23,632 bases of DNA from positions 1-23,632 of IMG/VR virus record IMGVR_UViG_3300002835_001105. One strand, 5' to 3'. The stretch is from a virus. Within the stretch, counting starts at the first letter, position 1. Every line of letters starts with the position of its first letter. The notes beneath the pieces are model-generated. The model did not search any database, was not told where the DNA came from, and saw only the letters and a program-made list of their open reading frames with translations. Position numbers and translations under genes: made by a program. Of this stretch, positions 1 to 8,056 are shown one piece after another.

Positions 1-3000
1 AAAAACTGTGAGGAAGTACCACCTGATTTGACTAAAGATACAGCTGTCAATACTCCACCAGTTGTAACACTAAATGTATCAGTACCTACAGAGTTTGTCA
101 TGATCATGGAGAAGTTCTGATCTACTCTCCATCTATAGTTGCCAGCACCATTAGAAACACGTATAATGTTAGTAGTCCCTGCTGTATGTGACACATCAAG
201 TATAGCTTGAGGTGCGTCTATATTAATACCTACTCTACCTCCACCTGAATCACTACCTTGCAAGATTAAATGTCCACCTGAAATCTGGTTAGCTATCTCA
301 AAAGTATTACCAGCAACATTATAGATTATACTGGCTTTTCTATTAGCTGCAGAAGGTGTTATTGCAGCAGAGTTATAAAACGTTATCTGAGCAAAGTTGT
401 CGGAAGCCAGCTGTAACTGACCAGCATATGATACGTTAGTTCTGCTTAAAGTAAGACTTGTTTGTGGAGTACTAGTACCTATACCAATATAACCACTATT
501 TAATATACTAAGTGCTAAGGTTGCAGCAAAAACGTCATCATTAGAAGCGTTAACCCAAAAACGCATAGCAGCACTATAGTCATAAGCTATACCTGCCCAC
601 TTGCTTCCATTACTGTTAAAAATAAGTGCTGGATAGGTAGCTGCTAAAGTTGCTGTTCTATTCCAACTACCTGTTCCTGCTGGTCCACCTAAAACATGTA
701 ACGGTGTAGCTGGGCTAGTTGTACCTATTGCTACATAACCCCCTGCTGCATTAAGCAAAAGATCCATTGTAGAAGCCCCTGCTCTTGCTTGAATAGCAGC
801 TTTACCACCTTGGGCTTCTATACATACATCATTAGCATTAGCTGCATATCTAAATGTAGCTATTTTAGCATTAAACGGAGAAGTATCTGCTGCTGAAACA
901 AAGAAACCATTTTGATTATTAGTTGCAACAAGTTCTAGTTTATAAGAAGGAGTGGTTGTACCTATACCTACATTACCTTCTATAATAGCACCATTAGATG
1001 GCGGTGTTGTAAAGTAATTTGCTCCAATAGTAAGACCTGCCCTTATATGAGAAGTATATGTACTACCTCCTCTAACAACAAAAGCAAATCCTCCTGATGC
1101 TCCATCAACCCTTAGACCTTCACTTCCAGAAGCAGTAGATACAATATCAAGTTTAGCTCCTGGTGCAACAGTACCAACACCAACATAACCTGTTGGTAGC
1201 ATTGTCATAAGGTGATTAAATGTACTATAAGCTTGAGTAGAACCATCAGTTCCACTTTGCTTACCGTAAAAGTCCATTATACCTTCACCACCATTTCTCT
1301 GCTTCATCACAAACATACCAGCAGAGGCTACTCCTGCATACTGAGGAGTATATGTATTAGTTTGACCTCCTGAATATGTTGCGTTGACAGTTATTTGAAA
1401 TCCACTATTGTATCCAGTTAAAATAGTACCATAACCTTGTACAATTGATGAGTTAGCTGTAATAGTTCCGTTGAAAGTAACGTTAGTATTTGTACTTGCA
1501 CCTCTACCAGTAACTGATGCAAGTGTGTCTGTTTCAGTATATCCAGTTATATATCCGGGACCGTTACTTAGCTGGTTTAAGTTAGTCAGGTTTCCTGAAT
1601 GCCATACATTGTTTCCTTTATACTGAAATTGATTAATATTTACGTAAAGAAGTTCACTACCCGTAGTAGTAACTTTTAATCCTTCATCTCCGTTGTCAGT
1701 AAGAGCAATAAGTAGGTTAGATAATGCTCTACCACCACTTGCTCCGTCACCTGTAGATTCAAATATTATAGATGCACCATCTGTATTAGCTGCCCAAAAG
1801 AAACCTTCGCCTGCTCCAAATGTTGCCATTTTTGCAGCGGTTATAGCACCATTATTAATCTTAGCAGTAGTTACTGCATTGTTAGCAATAGTTGTTACTA
1901 TAGATGTAGCTCCACTACCAGTAACATCACCACTTAAAGTAATGTTCTGGTTTCCGGTAATATAACCAGCTCCATTAGTAAGCTGATTAGTATTAGTAGG
2001 AATAGTAATAACTCCTGTAGTAGAATTGTACCCCCCGCTACCGGCAGTAAAACTTAAAGCTGCTCTTGCACGTGTGTCTGTGTAATACAGATTAGTGCCC
2101 TCACCAATATTAGTGGTAGTAAGAGTGATTATTCCAGTAAAACCATTTACAGAAGCTACTGCATCTGTAGTGTCAGACTTTTCCCAAACTGTTCCATTAT
2201 AGATAACATAGTCACCTATATCAAAAGTTATAGATCCGCTACCCAGGTTTCTTGTACCTGCGGTTGATACACGATAAACATCTCCAGTATCACCAGTTCC
2301 ATCAGCAAGAGTAGGACTATTTGTAGATGCATTCCAGGTTCCTTTATACTCCATTATAGAAGAAGGAAGCTGAGATACAGGTACTTTACCTGCACCATCC
2401 AAAGAAGCATATCCATTAGCCTGACCTTTCTGGCTAGCTAATTGAAACCTTGTATCGGATTCCGTTTCAGTATAATATCTGTCATCATGTGTATGAGAAG
2501 GTAAGTCACCAGATGCAAGAGATGCACCAACAGTAACCCGGCCTTTAGCATCAACGGTTACTTTTGTATAAGTACCAGCAGTAACACCTGAGTTTGCAAG
2601 AGTTAATGTGGTTGTAGATCCAGTAGTACCAGATCCAGTAACATCTCCAGTAAAAGTAAGTGATCCAGAAATACTTGCTGTTGTAACACCAGTAACCCGA
2701 CCTTTGGCATCAACGGTAATTACTGGTACAGCGGTAGAAGAACCATAAGTTCCTGCAACTACTCCTGAGTTTGCTAATGTAACAGCAATAGAAGTAGTAC
2801 CTGATCCGGTTGCGTCACCAGAAAGAGTAATTGTTTGGTTGCCAGATATACCGCCTATATCAGACAGCAACTGAGTACCAGTGCGGTATTTTACTACCCC
2901 AGATTCAACTACTATAAATCTGTCCGTGTCTGTAGTAGCGTTGGCTACACTATTAAGCGTAACTGTTCCGTCTACTACCAGACCGGCTTTTGCCAGTATG

Positions 3001-3017
3001 TCTGATAGAAACTTCAT
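1..3017 (-). CDS. Long tail-fibre protein, 3' end outside the window
   Basis: The reading frame is open from an ATG at 3017 to the left edge with no stop, so at least 1005 residues are present and the C-terminus is missing. The N-terminus has a short non-repetitive head. Around residues 60-160 there are two copies of the fibre repeat SGD(A/V)TGSGTT...VTVDAKGRVT. A segment with SHTHDDRYYTETESDTRF and VPVSQLP follows, then TTTNIGEGTNLYYTDTRA, then VWHSGNLTNLNQL. The second half carries five (V/I)GIGTxxP-type motifs (VGVGTVAP, VGIGTTTP, VAIGTTSP, IGIGTSTP, VGINIDAP) about 70-85 residues apart, near residues 613, 685, 763, 845 and 930. Such low-complexity, Gly/Ser/Thr-rich arrays are known from trimeric phage fibres that often end in a self-cleaving S74 chaperone. 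Whether one exists here lies outside the window. It is the last visible gene of the fibre block, 12 nt after the 400-aa fibre gene. A role in host binding is inferred. Confidence 0.9.
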   Translation of the reverse strand, partial: MKFLSDILAKAGLVVDGTVTLNSVANATTDTDRFIVVESGVVKYRTGTQLLSDIGGISGNQTITLSGDATGSGTTSIAVTLANSGVVAGTYGSSTAVPVITVDAKGRVTGVTTASISGSLTFTGDVTGSGTTGSTTTLTLANSGVTAGTYTKVTVDAKGRVTVGASLASGDLPSHTHDDRYYTETESDTRFQLASQKGQANGYASLDGAGKVPVSQLPSSIMEYKGTWNASTNSPTLADGTGDTGDVYRVSTAGTRNLGSGSITFDIGDYVIYNGTVWEKSDTTDAVASVNGFTGIITLTTTNIGEGTNLYYTDTRARAALSFTAGSGGYNSTTGVITIPTNTNQLTNGAGYITGNQNITLSGDVTGSGATSIVTTIANNAVTTAKINNGAITAAKMATFGAGEGFFWAANTDGASIIFESTGDGASGGRALSNLLIALTDNGDEGLKVTTTGSELLYVNINQFQYKGNNVWHSGNLTNLNQLSNGPGYITGYTETDTLASVTGRGASTNTNVTFNGTITANSSIVQGYGTILTGYNSGFQITVNATYSGGQTNTYTPQYAGVASAGMFVMKQRNGGEGIMDFYGKQSGTDGSTQAYSTFNHLMTMLPTGYVGVGTVAPGAKLDIVSTASGSEGLRVDGASGGFAFVVRGGSTYTSHIRAGLTIGANYFTTPPSNGAIIEGNVGIGTTTPSYKLELVATNNQNGFFVSAADTSPFNAKIATFRYAANANDVCIEAQGGKAAIQARAGASTMDLLLNAAGGYVAIGTTSPATPLHVLGGPAGTGSWNRTATLAATYPALIFNSNGSKWAGIAYDYSAAMRFWVNASNDDVFAATLALSILNSGYIGIGTSTPQTSLTLSRTNVSYAGQLQLASDNFAQITFYNSAAITPSAANRKASIIYNVAGNTFEIANQISGGHLILQGSDSGGGRVGINIDAPQAILDVSHTAGTTNIIRVSNGAGNYRWRVDQNFSMIMTNSVGTDTFSVTTGGVLTAVSLVKSGGTSSQF

Positions 3018-3029
3018 TTAGTTAGTATA

Positions 3030-4232
3030 TTACAGTGAGCTTACAATAACACGATATGTACCAGATATAGATGCTCCAGAAATTGCAAGAGTAACTACGT
3101 TTGCAGAAGTAGCAGTAACATCACAAAGGATAGTGTCACCGTTTGAATCCGCAACTTTTACCATTACATCTGTTGTACCAAGGTTATGTGTCACAGTATA
3201 TGAACCTGCTGTAGTTACAGAAACGTTTGCTGCATACTTATAAGTAGCAAGGTTTGTTTTTAATTTAAGAGGAGTAACAATACGAGCATCGTCTGTACCA
3301 GTATTTGTCTCAGCTTGAGTAGCAAGCTCAGCAATACCTGTACGAGATTCTGTTGCAGTACGTCCAGCTAATTTAAGCGGGGTAACAGCAGCTGTATCAT
3401 TAACACCAGCATCTGTTTCAGCTTGAGTAGCAATCTCTACAAGACCAAGTACAGTTTCTGTAGCCTGATCACGATTAACTTCCAACTGAACCCAGTCTGA
3501 AGCAAGAGTAGTAGAAGCGTTATTTACTTTAGCAATAATTACATCACCAACATTAAAAGCTACACCACCAGTTGTACCTGCAGTAGTTACATACCAGTAG
3601 TCACCTGCTTTTGTACCCGCAACTGGAGAAGATCCCGTAGGAAATGTTCCAGAAGCTGCACTCCAGCCTCCTTCCAAGTTACCAAGAGCACCAATGTTTG
3701 CATCAATGTAAGTCTTGATAGAAGAAGAGGTAGCTAGTGTAGTAGAACTAGAGTTTGCTAAGTCAGTAATAACTGTTACTTCTGCAACATCTGCCGCACT
3801 ACCAGAAAGGTTACCAAGTACTCTTAAACCTGCAATCTGCTGGATTTTACCAAGAGTAACAGCATTAGCATTAATCTTGATAGTTGTTACTGCAGAGTCA
3901 GCAAGTTTTGCTGTAGTAATACCCAAGTCTTTTACACGAAGAGTATCTGCATTAATTTCAATAGTAGCACTATCTACGTTTACATCAAGTGTTACTTCAT
4001 CACCATCAGCTGTATACGTAGCAGTAAGACCGCTACCACCAATTACTGAACGCAGGTCACCGGATACGTCAACCCACGCTGTTCCGTCCCAAAAATAAAT
4101 GCGGACGTCCGTTGTGTTAAAATAGATCTGACCGGCTACTGGACTAGCAGGAGCGGAACCCAGATTCTGCAACGCAACGTTAAGGATCTGGTTTTTGGCG
4201 AGATCTAAGTTTGTTAAAAACTTTTTTGCCAT
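3030..4232 (-). CDS. Tail-fibre protein with fibre repeats and C-terminal THNLG domain
   Basis: This 400-residue protein is probably a tail fibre or collar component. The N-terminal 60 residues (FLTNLDLAKNQILN, then GQIYFNTTDVRIYFWDGTAW) match the attachment-type start common in phage fibres. The middle holds two tandem copies of the classical fibre repeat G(L/I)(V/A)E(I/L)ATQAET...VTPLKL at about residues 263-325. The last 65 residues, starting near YKYAANVS and including TVTHNLG, resemble the C-termini of the next two genes upstream, 4256-4801 and 4801-5397. It starts with ATG at 4232, 23 nt after the stop of the upstream gene, and ends in TAA. The exact place of the protein in the virion cannot be read from sequence. 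Confidence 0.88.
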   Translation of the reverse strand: MAKKFLTNLDLAKNQILNVALQNLGSAPASPVAGQIYFNTTDVRIYFWDGTAWVDVSGDLRSVIGGSGLTATYTADGDEVTLDVNVDSATIEINADTLRVKDLGITTAKLADSAVTTIKINANAVTLGKIQQIAGLRVLGNLSGSAADVAEVTVITDLANSSSTTLATSSSIKTYIDANIGALGNLEGGWSAASGTFPTGSSPVAGTKAGDYWYVTTAGTTGGVAFNVGDVIIAKVNNASTTLASDWVQLEVNRDQATETVLGLVEIATQAETDAGVNDTAAVTPLKLAGRTATESRTGIAELATQAETNTGTDDARIVTPLKLKTNLATYKYAANVSVTTAGSYTVTHNLGTTDVMVKVADSNGDTILCDVTATSANVVTLAISGASISGTYRVIVSSL

Positions 4233-4255
4233 AGGATTTAGATTTTAAATATTAA

Positions 4256-4801
4256 TTAGTTTAAATAAGCTTTTCCACTAAATGCTGCAGAGAACTTTAC
4301 TTTTAGCTGGGTGTCTGTTAAGTACTCAACTTCACCAATTACTTCAGCACCTGACGAGTCAACCACACTGACTGATGGATACTTTCCAAGGTTGTGTGTA
4401 ATGACCCACTCTGTAGAAGCAGCTGACTGATTATGAATATGAGCATACTTATAAACATCTGCAATAAATGTATTATCTCTATAGTTAAGAGTTATAGTTC
4501 TATTTGTGTTATCACTAGTAACATCTACACTCATTACAGAGCGATTATATGCCTCTTGTAATTGACTTAGCTGTAACTGTGTTACACCTACCTGTAGCCA
4601 TTGGTTACCATTCCATGCAAAAAAAGTGTCTAGAGTTATATCATAGACCAGCACACCTTCATCGTCAGAATTATAAAGAGAACCTAAGGATACTCTTTCA
4701 GCTGTTGTTATAGGATGTATACGAGCATTTAAAAGCTGGTTAGTATCCAGATTTATATCATATAGATATACAACAGATGTAGGTTGACCTTCAGGTACCA
4801 T
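4256..4801 (-). CDS. Short fibre-associated protein with C-terminal THNLG domain
   Basis: A 181-residue protein. Residues 10-80 look like a fibre-type N-terminus: DINLDTNQLLNARIHPITTAERVSL, then a DTFFAWNGNQWLQV segment close to the DGTAWVDV of the 400-aa fibre. Residues 115-181 hold a domain with WVITHNLGKYPSVSVVDSSG and a terminal FSGKAYLN. The ATG at 4801 shares one base with the TAA of the upstream gene (TAATG), which suggests translational coupling. Domains with an ITHNLG...P.V.V.D..G pattern are frequent in phage tail proteins. A role as a virion accessory or fibre-tip protein is inferred from that and from position. Confidence 0.82.
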   Translation of the reverse strand: MVPEGQPTSVVYLYDINLDTNQLLNARIHPITTAERVSLGSLYNSDDEGVLVYDITLDTFFAWNGNQWLQVGVTQLQLSQLQEAYNRSVMSVDVTSDNTNRTITLNYRDNTFIADVYKYAHIHNQSAASTEWVITHNLGKYPSVSVVDSSGAEVIGEVEYLTDTQLKVKFSAAFSGKAYLN

Positions 4802-5397
4802 TATGACAAGTAAGCTTTGCCCGCTTTAGCGGTGTTAAAGTAAATTTTGATTCTATTATTATCCACTATATCAATAATACCTTGGATATCTTGTCCGGTA
4901 GTATCTTCAGCATGTACGTTTGGTACCATGTTCATACTGTGAGTAATATCCCAAACAGTCGATGGTGTAGCCTGTGTATATACAAATGAAGTATTGTAAT
5001 GGATAGAGATAGCAGGATTAAGATTAATTCTGGTAATACATCCACCAGAGTTGATCTCTACAATGTTAGGTCCAACTTGTTGTTGACCCATATATGCAAG
5101 ACCCATAGAGGGGGATTTACCTTCATCAGAAACAATATATCCTGTTCCACCTTTAGAGTAAAGAACATCATCATACTTAAGACCAAGCCAAGTTTTAAAT
5201 TGAACCTTGGTTTCAGATAATGCTCCATCATCTTCGTTTGCCTCCCAGTCACAAAGTTCTTTACGCATAGTAATTAGCTGACGATCCAGATCAGGTTTAC
5301 AAGACCCAATCCCATAACGCATCTGCTTATATACACGATGCATTACGTCAGCAAACTGCTTATGGTATTTAACTTTGTTGGGTAGGTAAGTTCGCAT
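4801..5397 (-). CDS. Short fibre-associated protein, THNLG-like C-terminus
   Basis: A 198-residue protein with a positively charged N-terminal 60 residues (YHKQFADVMHRVYKQMRYGIG) and no recognisable enzyme motif. Residues 135-198 repeat the pattern of the two downstream genes: TVWDITHSMNMVPNVHAEDTTG and a terminal AGKAYLS, with the HNLG core changed to HSMN. Its start overlaps the 3' end of the small zinc-knuckle gene by 29 nt and its stop overlaps the start of the next gene by one base. The context places it in the tail-fibre block. Divergence of the C-terminal motif suggests an older duplicate. The function of the N-terminal part is unknown. Confidence 0.78.
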   Translation of the reverse strand: MRTYLPNKVKYHKQFADVMHRVYKQMRYGIGSCKPDLDRQLITMRKELCDWEANEDDGALSETKVQFKTWLGLKYDDVLYSKGGTGYIVSDEGKSPSMGLAYMGQQQVGPNIVEINSGGCITRINLNPAISIHYNTSFVYTQATPSTVWDITHSMNMVPNVHAEDTTGQDIQGIIDIVDNNRIKIYFNTAKAGKAYLS

Positions 5398-5527
5398 TCT
5401 GGTTCTGATTTAGTAACTGCTGCTCATAAAGAGCTACACAGTTTGAGCATACTTTCTTTCCATCTGAAGCTACTCTTTCTTGACAACCGCAAGTAATTTG
5501 AGCTCCACAGTTTGGACAATTTTTCAT
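5369..5527 (-). CDS. Small zinc-knuckle protein (52 aa)
   Basis: The reading frame runs from an ATG at 5527 to a TAA at 5369-5371. The protein starts MKNCPNCGAQITCGCQ and continues with KKVCSNC, giving cysteines at 4, 7, 13, 15, 27 and 30. The paired CPNC and CSNC knuckles would suit one Zn site, with two extra cysteines in CGC. The rest is a glutamine/asparagine-rich tail. It is preceded by the leader element ACCAAAAAACC (5529-5539), which also precedes the 338-aa gene, and its end overlaps the next gene by 29 nt. The coding call rests on the cysteine pattern, the leader and the tight fit between neighbours. The function is unknown; a small accessory protein or structural zinc ribbon is possible. 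Confidence 0.72.
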   Translation of the reverse strand: MKNCPNCGAQITCGCQERVASDGKKVCSNCVALYEQQLLNQNQNANLPTQQS

Positions 5528-5551
5528 AGGTTTTTTGGTTTTTATGTTGAT

Positions 5552-6118
5552 CTAGCAATTTGAGCAGCTATCTGCACAGAGATTGTTGGTAATCTTATCC
5601 AACCTCTTTTTTGCGTAGAGCAAAAGCTCCATGCCGGCCTCCGGATCATGGCAGTATTCCACCTTGGCTTTGGCGGCATCAATAAAACTTTTGATTAGTC
5701 TGAGTTCATTAAGCCTTTCTTTAACATCAGCATCTGGCTCACATGCAGCCATTTCCAGCTCACAAAGAAGATTATAAAACCTGTTTACGGTTTGAGTTAC
5801 ACGAAGGTGATTATACTCTACAAATACAGAAGTATTAGGAGATACTGAATAACGTATTACGTAAATACCATCGGGTAAAGGTTGTACACTATCAGAGCAT
5901 CCAGTTCTTTGGATACCTAATGTACAAGCAGTAAGAGTTGTATTAAAGCCTGGCAAGATCTCTATATTAACAGGAAGATTAAATCCTGGAGAGGTTATAC
6001 TCAAAGTTCCACAGTCCTTACCAATGCCATCAGCATAGATACTTGTGTCAAATATGCGTAAAACCTTGATATTGTTAGTATCAGGCAGCTCTAAACTTAG
6101 CTGATGTTTGCTTATCAT
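5552..6118 (-). CDS. Cysteine-containing phage protein of unknown function
   Basis: A 188-residue protein that I do not recognise. The N-terminal 110 residues are beta-rich by composition (ISKHQLSLELPDTNNIKVLRIFD and DGIYVIRYSVSPNTSVFVEYNHLRV). The C-terminal 75 residues look helical (FYNLLCELEMAACEPDADV through AKAKVEYCHDPEAG). It ends in CADSCSNC, a cluster that could bind metal or form disulphides. Nine cysteines in all is high for this phage. It is the first gene after the promoter at 6169-6200, begins with ATG at 6118 and stops with TAG. Being first in the fibre block suggests a tail or baseplate-side protein, but this is only inference. Confidence 0.78.
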   Translation of the reverse strand: MISKHQLSLELPDTNNIKVLRIFDTSIYADGIGKDCGTLSITSPGFNLPVNIEILPGFNTTLTACTLGIQRTGCSDSVQPLPDGIYVIRYSVSPNTSVFVEYNHLRVTQTVNRFYNLLCELEMAACEPDADVKERLNELRLIKSFIDAAKAKVEYCHDPEAGMELLLYAKKRLDKITNNLCADSCSNC

Positions 6119-6168
6119 GAGGATAAACTTTAATTATTTATTACAAAACTGAGTAGAGGTTCTCAATA

Positions 6169-6200
6169 ATAATATACTGATTTTTTAGGAGTTCTCCAAA
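6169..6200 (-). promoter_or_regulatory. Bacteroidota-type promoter for the tail-fibre block
   Basis: Reading on the minus strand, TTTG (6200-6197) is followed after exactly 20 nt by TATATTAT (6176-6169). This matches the Bacteroidota -33 TTTG / -7 TAnnTTTG architecture. The promoter at 22669-22700 has the same TTTGGAGA-N15-GTATATTAT string. The element lies directly downstream of the terminator that closes the capsid block, and the first gene starts about 50 nt further on. Confidence 0.7.
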
Positions 6201-6237
6201 AAACAAAAAGGGAGGGGCTATTAAGCCCGCTCCCTTT
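6198..6237 (-). terminator. Strong intrinsic terminator after the 448-aa gene
   Basis: On the minus strand AAAGGGAG (6237-6230) pairs with CTCCCTTT (6214-6207). An inner GGGCT/AGCCC stem closes on a TAAT loop, with a single bulged C. A T-rich tail follows (TTTTTGTTTTTT). That is 13 base pairs and a U-tract, placed 22 nt after the stop of the 448-aa gene. The T-tract shares bases with the -33 element of the next promoter. Confidence 0.9.
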
Positions 6238-6259
6238 AAGTATATAGGGCAGGGTAACC

Positions 6260-7606
6260 TTAGAAGGACTCCAAGGCAACTGCGTTTCCAGCAGCTGAGC
6301 AGCTGTTTACAATGAAGTTTGTAATGCTGGTTGTAGCAGTTCCGGCAGGAACATGGATAACCAACAAATACTGATCATTGTCAAAAGTGCTAGTTGGGTT
6401 GTTCCAACGAGGTACGTTGTGAAGGATCAAGACTTGATCATACAGACCACTGCGAGTTACTGCAGCAAGAGCTGGATCAGCCTCAATTTCACGCATACGC
6501 AAGCTGTCAACACGGCTGCTATCAGGGTAAGCATTTTGGAGGTAACGACCATCCAGAATTAGTTCACGAAGAACTGACTCACCAACACCAGAAGCCTGTA
6601 CAGGAGCTTGAGACTCAGATACACTAATACACTCTACTTTACAAGGATCTCCAGACTCGTCAACTACAGAAGCGTAGATGAACAAAGGCTCAAGATCGTA
6701 CTTGTCTGTAGGAGTAAAAGTACAGTTACCGAAAGTTGTGTCAACGTAAGCAGCAATGATGTCCATGTGGCTGTTTACAGCTCCCAAGCTAGAAGTAGCT
6801 GGAGTGTAAGTAGCAGATGCAACAGCATCAAAAATAGCTGCGTTAACATTTGTAGAAGCTGTAGCAGCTTTACTAAGAACTACGTTACCGTTTCCAGTGC
6901 TAGCAGAGTCAGCAGCACCTACAGATACAACAACTGTATTAGCAGGGATACCAGCAGCTACCACTTTGTCACCAACTGTGAACTTAGCCAAGTCAGCGTT
7001 AGCTACAACAATAGTTGCAGAAGCTGCAGTAGGATCAATAGCTACGCTAGCGTGAGCTTCTTTCCAAACTTTAGCTTGTACAAATTCTTTAACCAAAGGC
7101 TCTTCGTTAATCTGATCAGCCCATTTCAAAAGAGCTACAGTGTGATCAATTGCACTATTAGATGCATCACAGCAACCTGTGTAAGCATCCAAAGTTTGAT
7201 ACAACTGGTGGTTCAAGAAACGGAGAGCAGGAGAACCTTTAACATCAAGACGAAGACGTACTGTGCTATCACAGGCAAGACCTGCACAAGCATTAGCTTC
7301 TACTTTGATGATTTGGTTTACAGCAGCCTTACCAGAAACTTTGATAAGACGGCTTACATACTTAGGGTTGATAGCCTTAGACTTCTTAGACTCTTTGTAA
7401 CCACCGTGAACGGGGCCAATCTTGTCAGAAGCAAAACGACTACCTTCTGCTAGAATAAATGGTGAAGCTTGAGCTGAAACAACCTGGAAACTCTTGGCAT
7501 CAAAGAAGCCAATCTGACCAGCTGTCAACGCATCTGTACCACCGCTAGCAGCAAGAGTTGTGCTCGCAGGCAAAAAACTCTTACGGAATGCATTAGGAAA
7601 ATACAT
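6260..7606 (-). CDS. Putative major virion (tail or accessory head) protein
   Basis: A 448-residue protein that I do not recognise with certainty. It begins MYFPNAFRKSFLPA and holds GQIGFFDAKSFQVV at 30-43 and NPKYVSRLIKV at 80-90. Residues 186-260 form a Thr/Ala/Val-rich insert of the type GDKVVAAGIPANTVVVSVG...VVLSKAAT, which looks like an Ig-like or beta-sandwich decoration domain. The C-terminal part has LRELILDGRYLQNAYPDSSR and DQYLLVIHVPAGTATTSI. The gene has its own 3' terminator and its codons look clean and regular, as in highly expressed capsid-type genes. A tail-tube, sheath or abundant structural protein is a reasonable guess from size and position. It starts with ATG at 7606; the leader contains AAAACCC. 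Confidence 0.82.
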   Translation of the reverse strand: MYFPNAFRKSFLPASTTLAASGGTDALTAGQIGFFDAKSFQVVSAQASPFILAEGSRFASDKIGPVHGGYKESKKSKAINPKYVSRLIKVSGKAAVNQIIKVEANACAGLACDSTVRLRLDVKGSPALRFLNHQLYQTLDAYTGCCDASNSAIDHTVALLKWADQINEEPLVKEFVQAKVWKEAHASVAIDPTAASATIVVANADLAKFTVGDKVVAAGIPANTVVVSVGAADSASTGNGNVVLSKAATASTNVNAAIFDAVASATYTPATSSLGAVNSHMDIIAAYVDTTFGNCTFTPTDKYDLEPLFIYASVVDESGDPCKVECISVSESQAPVQASGVGESVLRELILDGRYLQNAYPDSSRVDSLRMREIEADPALAAVTRSGLYDQVLILHNVPRWNNPTSTFDNDQYLLVIHVPAGTATTSITNFIVNSCSAAGNAVALESF

Positions 7607-7642
7607 GGGTTTTCAATTTTAGGGTTAATAAATAAAAAAAAA

Positions 7643-8056
7643 TTAGCTTAAGAACATTAGTTTATACTTGGTTGAAGCAATCAGACTCTTCATCTCATCT
7701 AACTGATTAACTACTTCTGAGAACGGCATTATTTTCTGCAGTTCTGCTATTTCGTTATACAGCTCTTTTACATGACTGAGAGCTTCTTGTACAGAACCAC
7801 ACTTATACGGAGGTACTGTAGGATATTCCAGAAGTTTTTCACGAGCTCCCTGGTATTGCTCTGCTACTTTGTCAATTAGACCTGGCATATCTTCATAAAA
7901 CTCACCAAGAGCTTTATGAGCTGCTAATGATCCTGGTCCTGTTATCTTTAAATGCAGCTGGTGAAATGAAACCACCATAGATTGAGCGTGGGCAATCATG
8001 GCTGCAGTTTCCATACAAGGACCCATTGGACTTGGTCTAGGTATAGTTTTTATCAT
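7643..8056 (-). CDS. Ferritin/Dps-like four-helix protein
   Basis: A 137-residue protein that resembles the phage-borne Dps/ferritin-like family (DUF5856-type). Residues 18-70 carry the diagnostic spacing: HAQSMVVSFHQLHLKITG, AAHKALGEFYEDMPGLID, AEQYQG. This places His32, His35, His47, Glu52, Glu55, Asp56, Asp62 and Glu66 where Dps-like proteins carry helix-contact and metal-ligand residues. The last 25 residues (VVNQLDEMKSLIASTKYKLMFLS) form the final amphipathic helix. The ATG shares one base with the TAA of the upstream connector-like gene (TAATG). Family members in phages have no settled role. Metal binding, DNA protection or a structural role in the particle are possible. I am fairly sure of the fold, not of the activity. 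Confidence 0.75.
   Translation of the reverse strand: MIKTIPRPSPMGPCMETAAMIAHAQSMVVSFHQLHLKITGPGSLAAHKALGEFYEDMPGLIDKVAEQYQGAREKLLEYPTVPPYKCGSVQEALSHVKELYNEIAELQKIMPFSEVVNQLDEMKSLIASTKYKLMFLS

Noticed and set aside
1693-1965. Plus-strand 90-codon frame with a membrane-like product
   Set aside because: It is antisense to the fibre gene and its hydrophobic look comes from complementing Thr/Asn/Gly codons.
2540-2780. Direct DNA repeats that might suggest a repeat array or CRISPR
   Set aside because: The repeats are protein-level fibre repeats of irregular spacing within an open reading frame.
3715-4098. Plus-strand frame opposite the fibre gene
   Set aside because: Hydrophobic, repeat-free shadow of the Thr/Ala-rich fibre gene.
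6608-7453. Long plus-strand reading frame opposite the 448-aa gene
   Set aside because: It lies entirely antisense to a clearly coding gene; its product is Ser/Arg/Tyr-rich and without motif, a mirror of the codon pattern on the other strand.
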